NCBI GenBank assembly: GCA_002841605.1
Contig: PHAF01000128.1
Location: 1 to 5,428, forward strand
Length of the DNA stretch: 5,428 nt
Origin: Firmicutes bacterium HGW-Firmicutes-10
Lineage (GTDB): Bacteria > Bacillota_I > Bacilli_A > Erysipelotrichales > Erysipelotrichaceae
Direction of reading: 5' to 3'
Position numbers and translations under genes: made by a program. A model generated the notes under the pieces. That model worked only from the letters and a program-made list of their open reading frames with translations. It searched no databases and had not been told where the DNA came from. Positions 4,792 to 5,428 of the stretch are shown piece by piece; the stretch's first letter is position 1; the number at the start of each line of letters is the position of its first letter.

Positions 4792-5428
4792 ATTTTTTTC
4801 CTTGCCAGGTATTCTTCAGTACCATAGCTTTATCGATATCATTAAGCACGGACACCTTCTTAATCGTCCATAGAGGTTCAACCAGATCTTCCAATACCGC
4901 ATCCCCGGTCAATCGCTGGATGACGGTCGTTGGCGGAAGCACTTCAAGCTGCTTTACGACGATATCGACATACTCGTATTTAGAAAGAATATTAAACGGT
5001 GCTTTTTCAAATTGATCGGCCAGTACCGTATTTTTGATGATGTGCAGCATGTGGATTTTTATGGCAAAGGGAGACATCTTTGCTACCCATCGTGCCGTAT
5101 CCAACATCATATCCGCCGTCTCACCGGGAAGTCCGTTGATGATGTGCACAACGATGTTTAATCCCGCTTGTTTTAACATCAACAGTTTCCGCTCAATATC
5201 CTCGATTTGTTCACCCCGGTTGACTCTTTTTGCTGTTTCATTAAAAATAGTTTGAACCCCGATTTCCAGATACAAAGGCTTGATTTTGCTTTTCTCTAAA
5301 AGATACTCAATGATCTTTTCATCAAGCTTGGTGCCCAGTGTTACTGTTGTGAGCGACTGCGTTTCTCCCCTTGTAAAGAGCGCTGAACCATGTGTTGCCG
5401 GAAGCGTATCTATCTCACAAATGATTTG
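4781..5428 (-). CDS. ytqA: YtqA-like radical SAM protein, C-terminal part, in frame behind a PNPase fragment
   Basis: The minus-strand frame is open from the right edge to TAG at 4781 (215 codons). From about position 5310 downward it matches the C-terminal part of YtqA-type radical SAM proteins (TIGR01212-like). The matching segments are YLEIGVQT, NRGEQIEDIE, HIINGLPGET, FAIKIHMLHIIKNT, EYVDIVVKQLEVLPP and IQRLTGD, ending near VLNDIDK. YtqA partners YtqB/MnmM in B. subtilis. It has been linked (as MnmL) to the step before MnmM in tRNA wobble-uridine modification; I hold that assignment less firmly than MnmM. The N-terminal half, with the CxxxCxxC cysteines that bind the 4Fe-4S cluster, is absent. 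In its place the frame reads as PNPase (about 5308-5428), so as drawn the product could not be an active radical SAM enzyme. Whether the join is real is doubtful. A TTG at 5275 is inside the conserved domain and is not a credible start. Confidence 0.8.
   Translation of the reverse strand, partial: QIICEIDTLPATHGSALFTRGETQSLTTVTLGTKLDEKIIEYLLEKSKIKPLYLEIGVQTIFNETAKRVNRGEQIEDIERKLLMLKQAGLNIVVHIINGLPGETADMMLDTARWVAKMSPFAIKIHMLHIIKNTVLADQFEKAPFNILSKYEYVDIVVKQLEVLPPTTVIQRLTGDAVLEDLVEPLWTIKKVSVLNDIDKAMVLKNTWQGKKYEG
5308..5428 (-). other. pnp: Fragment of polynucleotide phosphorylase (second RNase PH domain)
   Basis: The first 40 codons from the right edge read ICEIDTLPATHGSALF, then TRGETQSLTTVTLGTKLDEKII. 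The block HGSALFTRGETQ...TLGT.LDE is the signature at the start of the second RNase PH domain of PNPase, the phosphorolytic 3'-5' exoribonuclease, where the Arg and Thr residues help bind phosphate and RNA. The CEID / SLTTVTLGTKLDEKI wording is, from memory, closer to Bacteroidota-type PNPases than to typical Bacillota ones. PNPase should go on with the rest of that domain plus KH and S1 domains, but here the sequence switches to YtqA. A HindIII-type AAGCTT lies at 5324-5329, next to the switch. Confidence 0.82.

Noticed and set aside
5273..5275. TTG as start of a shortened radical SAM protein
   Set aside because: It lies within the conserved YLEIGVQT region, no ribosome binding site is visible before it, and the frame remains open upstream.
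1..5428. Alternative genetic code with TGA read as tryptophan
   Set aside because: No stop here is TGA (4 TAA, 3 TAG), but all genes are intact under the standard code and Trp is written TGG. The lack of TGA stops among seven is weak evidence.
1..5428. tRNA, rRNA, insertion sequence, attachment site or phage genes
   Set aside because: I saw no cloverleaf or rRNA-like sequence, no transposase or integrase motifs, and no terminal inverted or target-site repeats.

Overview
The window looks like chromosomal DNA of a low-GC, Gram-positive-type bacterium (Bacillota or a relative such as the Acholeplasma/Izemoplasma group). The reasons are a DegV/FakB-type lipid-binding protein, a PepSY protein with a Gram-positive-style signal peptide, a membrane-anchored AraC-type regulator of the kind common in Bacillota, a ytqA-ytqB (mnmM) pair, strong AGGAGG-type ribosome binding sites and U-tailed hairpin terminators. 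All seven visible stops are TAA or TAG, none TGA. The lineage is inferred; no marker gene fixes it.

Layout. Positions 2-343 (+) hold the C-terminal part of a DegV-family protein, followed by an intrinsic terminator at 443-470. A consensus promoter (487-515) with a dyad between its -35 and -10 boxes drives a NUDIX hydrolase (583-1092, +). Next is a secreted or membrane-tethered protein with two PepSY domains and a C-terminal run of 37 consecutive aspartates (1189-1860, +). Its last codons double as an intrinsic terminator. An extended -10 promoter overlapped by a perfect 7+7 bp palindrome then precedes a 607-residue two-transmembrane sensor/AraC-type regulator (1913-3736, +). A small ankyrin-repeat protein (3776-4267, +) follows 39 bp later, probably on the same transcript.

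The ankyrin gene converges on mnmM (4264-4791, -). The stop codons overlap and one bidirectional hairpin serves both genes. mnmM overlaps by 11 bp the end of a ytqA-like radical SAM gene (4781 to about 5310, -). This pair belongs to the tRNA wobble-uridine (mnm5U34) modification pathway.

The most striking anomaly is at the right edge. Upstream of about 5310 the open frame stops resembling YtqA. It reads as the second RNase PH domain of polynucleotide phosphorylase, in frame and without a stop. The join lies in a short stretch (DEKII) plausible for both proteins, so an assembly or cloning chimera is the leading explanation. A real deletion fusion would leave a radical SAM protein without its iron-sulfur cysteines.

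The most biologically interesting intact part is the PepSY/poly-Asp protein beside an orphan membrane AraC sensor and an ankyrin protein. Nothing here proves that they form one system.
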